Positions 5,299-5,413 of a stretch of DNA of 5,413 bases are shown one piece after another. The position numbers and the translations under genes were made by a program. Under the pieces are notes generated by a model. The model searched no databases. It was given only the letters and a program-made list of their open reading frames with translations, and was not told where the DNA came from. Each line of letters begins with the position of its first letter. Position 1 is the first letter of the stretch. The stretch comes from an uncultured Candidatus Saccharibacteria bacterium (lineage in GTDB: Bacteria; Patescibacteriota; Saccharimonadia; Saccharimonadales; Saccharimonadaceae): assembly GCA_947427985.1 (NCBI GenBank), contig CANEKB010000070.1, positions 1 to 5,413 of the forward strand, given 5' to 3'.

Positions 5299-5327
5299 AT
5301 TCTAGCATCGCACCAAAGCACAGTCAA
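5299..5327 (-). promoter_or_regulatory. Sigma70-type promoter with no evident gene
   Basis: The minus strand reads TTGACT (5327-5322), a 17-bp spacer ending TGC, and TAGAAT (5304-5299): five of six matches in each hexamer, ideal spacing and an extended -10 TGn. It is the only promoter in the window with a good -35. The predicted start near 5292 leads straight into the stem-loop segment. Confidence 0.6.
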
Positions 5328-5380
5328 GCCGAAATTGCCCCACCTAGCAATGTTTTCTTCTTCATCCTCCCTTGATTACT

Positions 5381-5413
5381 CTATATGGCTAGACAACGGA
5401 GGGAGAAGCCGTA
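5381..5413 (-). CDS. C-terminal end of a probable FISUMP-domain surface protein
   Basis: Only the last ten codons and a TAG stop are present: YGFSLRCLAI. The ending Y-G-F/Y-S-V/L-R-C is the signature close of the Fibrobacter succinogenes major paralogous (FISUMP) domain, which from memory is found in many predicted secreted or surface proteins of Saccharibacteria. The gene would continue to the right, outside the window. Function is unknown, and surface attachment is only a guess. Ten residues is thin evidence, but the other two minus-strand frames also close within the next 35 bases and give no comparable motif. No clear terminator follows directly; the 12-bp stem-loop at 5252-5281 could serve. 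Confidence 0.55.
   Translation of the reverse strand, partial: YGFSLRCLAI

Larger units (their letters stand above)
4951..5380. other. About 430 bases without a confident protein gene
   Basis: This gap between the putative FISUMP tail and the Nudix gene holds the Nudix promoter and ribosome site, the AT-rich inverted repeat, the candidate structured RNA and its promoter. Of the open frames in it, the longest is 75 codons (5327-5100, minus, TTG start); the others I examined are under 30 codons. I see no tRNA, CRISPR repeat or insertion sequence ends. Confidence 0.7.

Noticed and set aside
5324..5365. 13-codon minus-strand frame MKKKTLLGGAISA, resembling the start of a signal peptide
   Set aside because: It stops at TGA after 13 codons. 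The GGGAGG before its ATG has no spacing, and it runs into the -35 hexamer. Reading TGA as Gly (as in Gracilibacteria) extends it only to 24 residues, and nothing else here indicates recoding.
5366..5413. CUUCUCCCUCC / GGGAGGAUGAAG complementarity around the FISUMP-type stop
   Set aside because: Pairing needs a 4-nt bulge and a loop of over 20 nt with no U run, too weak to call a terminator.

Overview
The window most likely comes from a Patescibacteria/CPR genome, and I favour Candidatus Saccharibacteria (TM7). This is inferred from several features together: a threonyl-tRNA synthetase without its TGS domain, a MiaA without its insertion domain, a Nudix hydrolase resembling the Nudix insert I remember from CPR leucyl-tRNA synthetases, a small winged-helix regulator of a CPR-common type, the tail of what looks like a FISUMP-type surface protein, and very tight gene packing. 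No rRNA or other phylogenetic marker is present, so the assignment is provisional. The standard code fits, with TAA and TAG stops and no in-frame TGA in the long genes.

Every supported gene lies on the minus strand, so the window reads right to left. At the right edge (5381-5413) are the last ten codons of a gene ending YGFSLRCLAI, the FISUMP ending. A stretch of about 430 bases without a confident gene follows (4951-5380). It holds a good sigma70-type promoter (5299-5327) firing leftward into a segment with three perfect stem-loops, which I read as a candidate structured RNA, plus an AT-rich inverted repeat. Next comes a Nudix hydrolase (4480-4950) with its own extended -10 promoter, a strong Shine-Dalgarno and an intrinsic terminator (4437-4463).

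Immediately after that terminator a second promoter starts a compact unit: thrS (2603-4363), an unrecognised 559-residue protein with four tandem winged-HTH-like repeats (911-2590), miaA (114-905), and the start of a winged-helix regulator that runs off the left edge (1-130). Junctions are 12 nt, 5 nt and a 17 nt overlap, so co-transcription and partial translational coupling are likely. The thrS and Nudix promoters share an identical 13-nt core.

Functionally the unit pairs tRNA charging (ThrRS) with tRNA modification (MiaA, i6A37) and two putative DNA-binding proteins. The most unusual items are the four-repeat protein inserted between two housekeeping tRNA genes, the pared-down MiaA, and the hairpin-rich region at 5100-5300.
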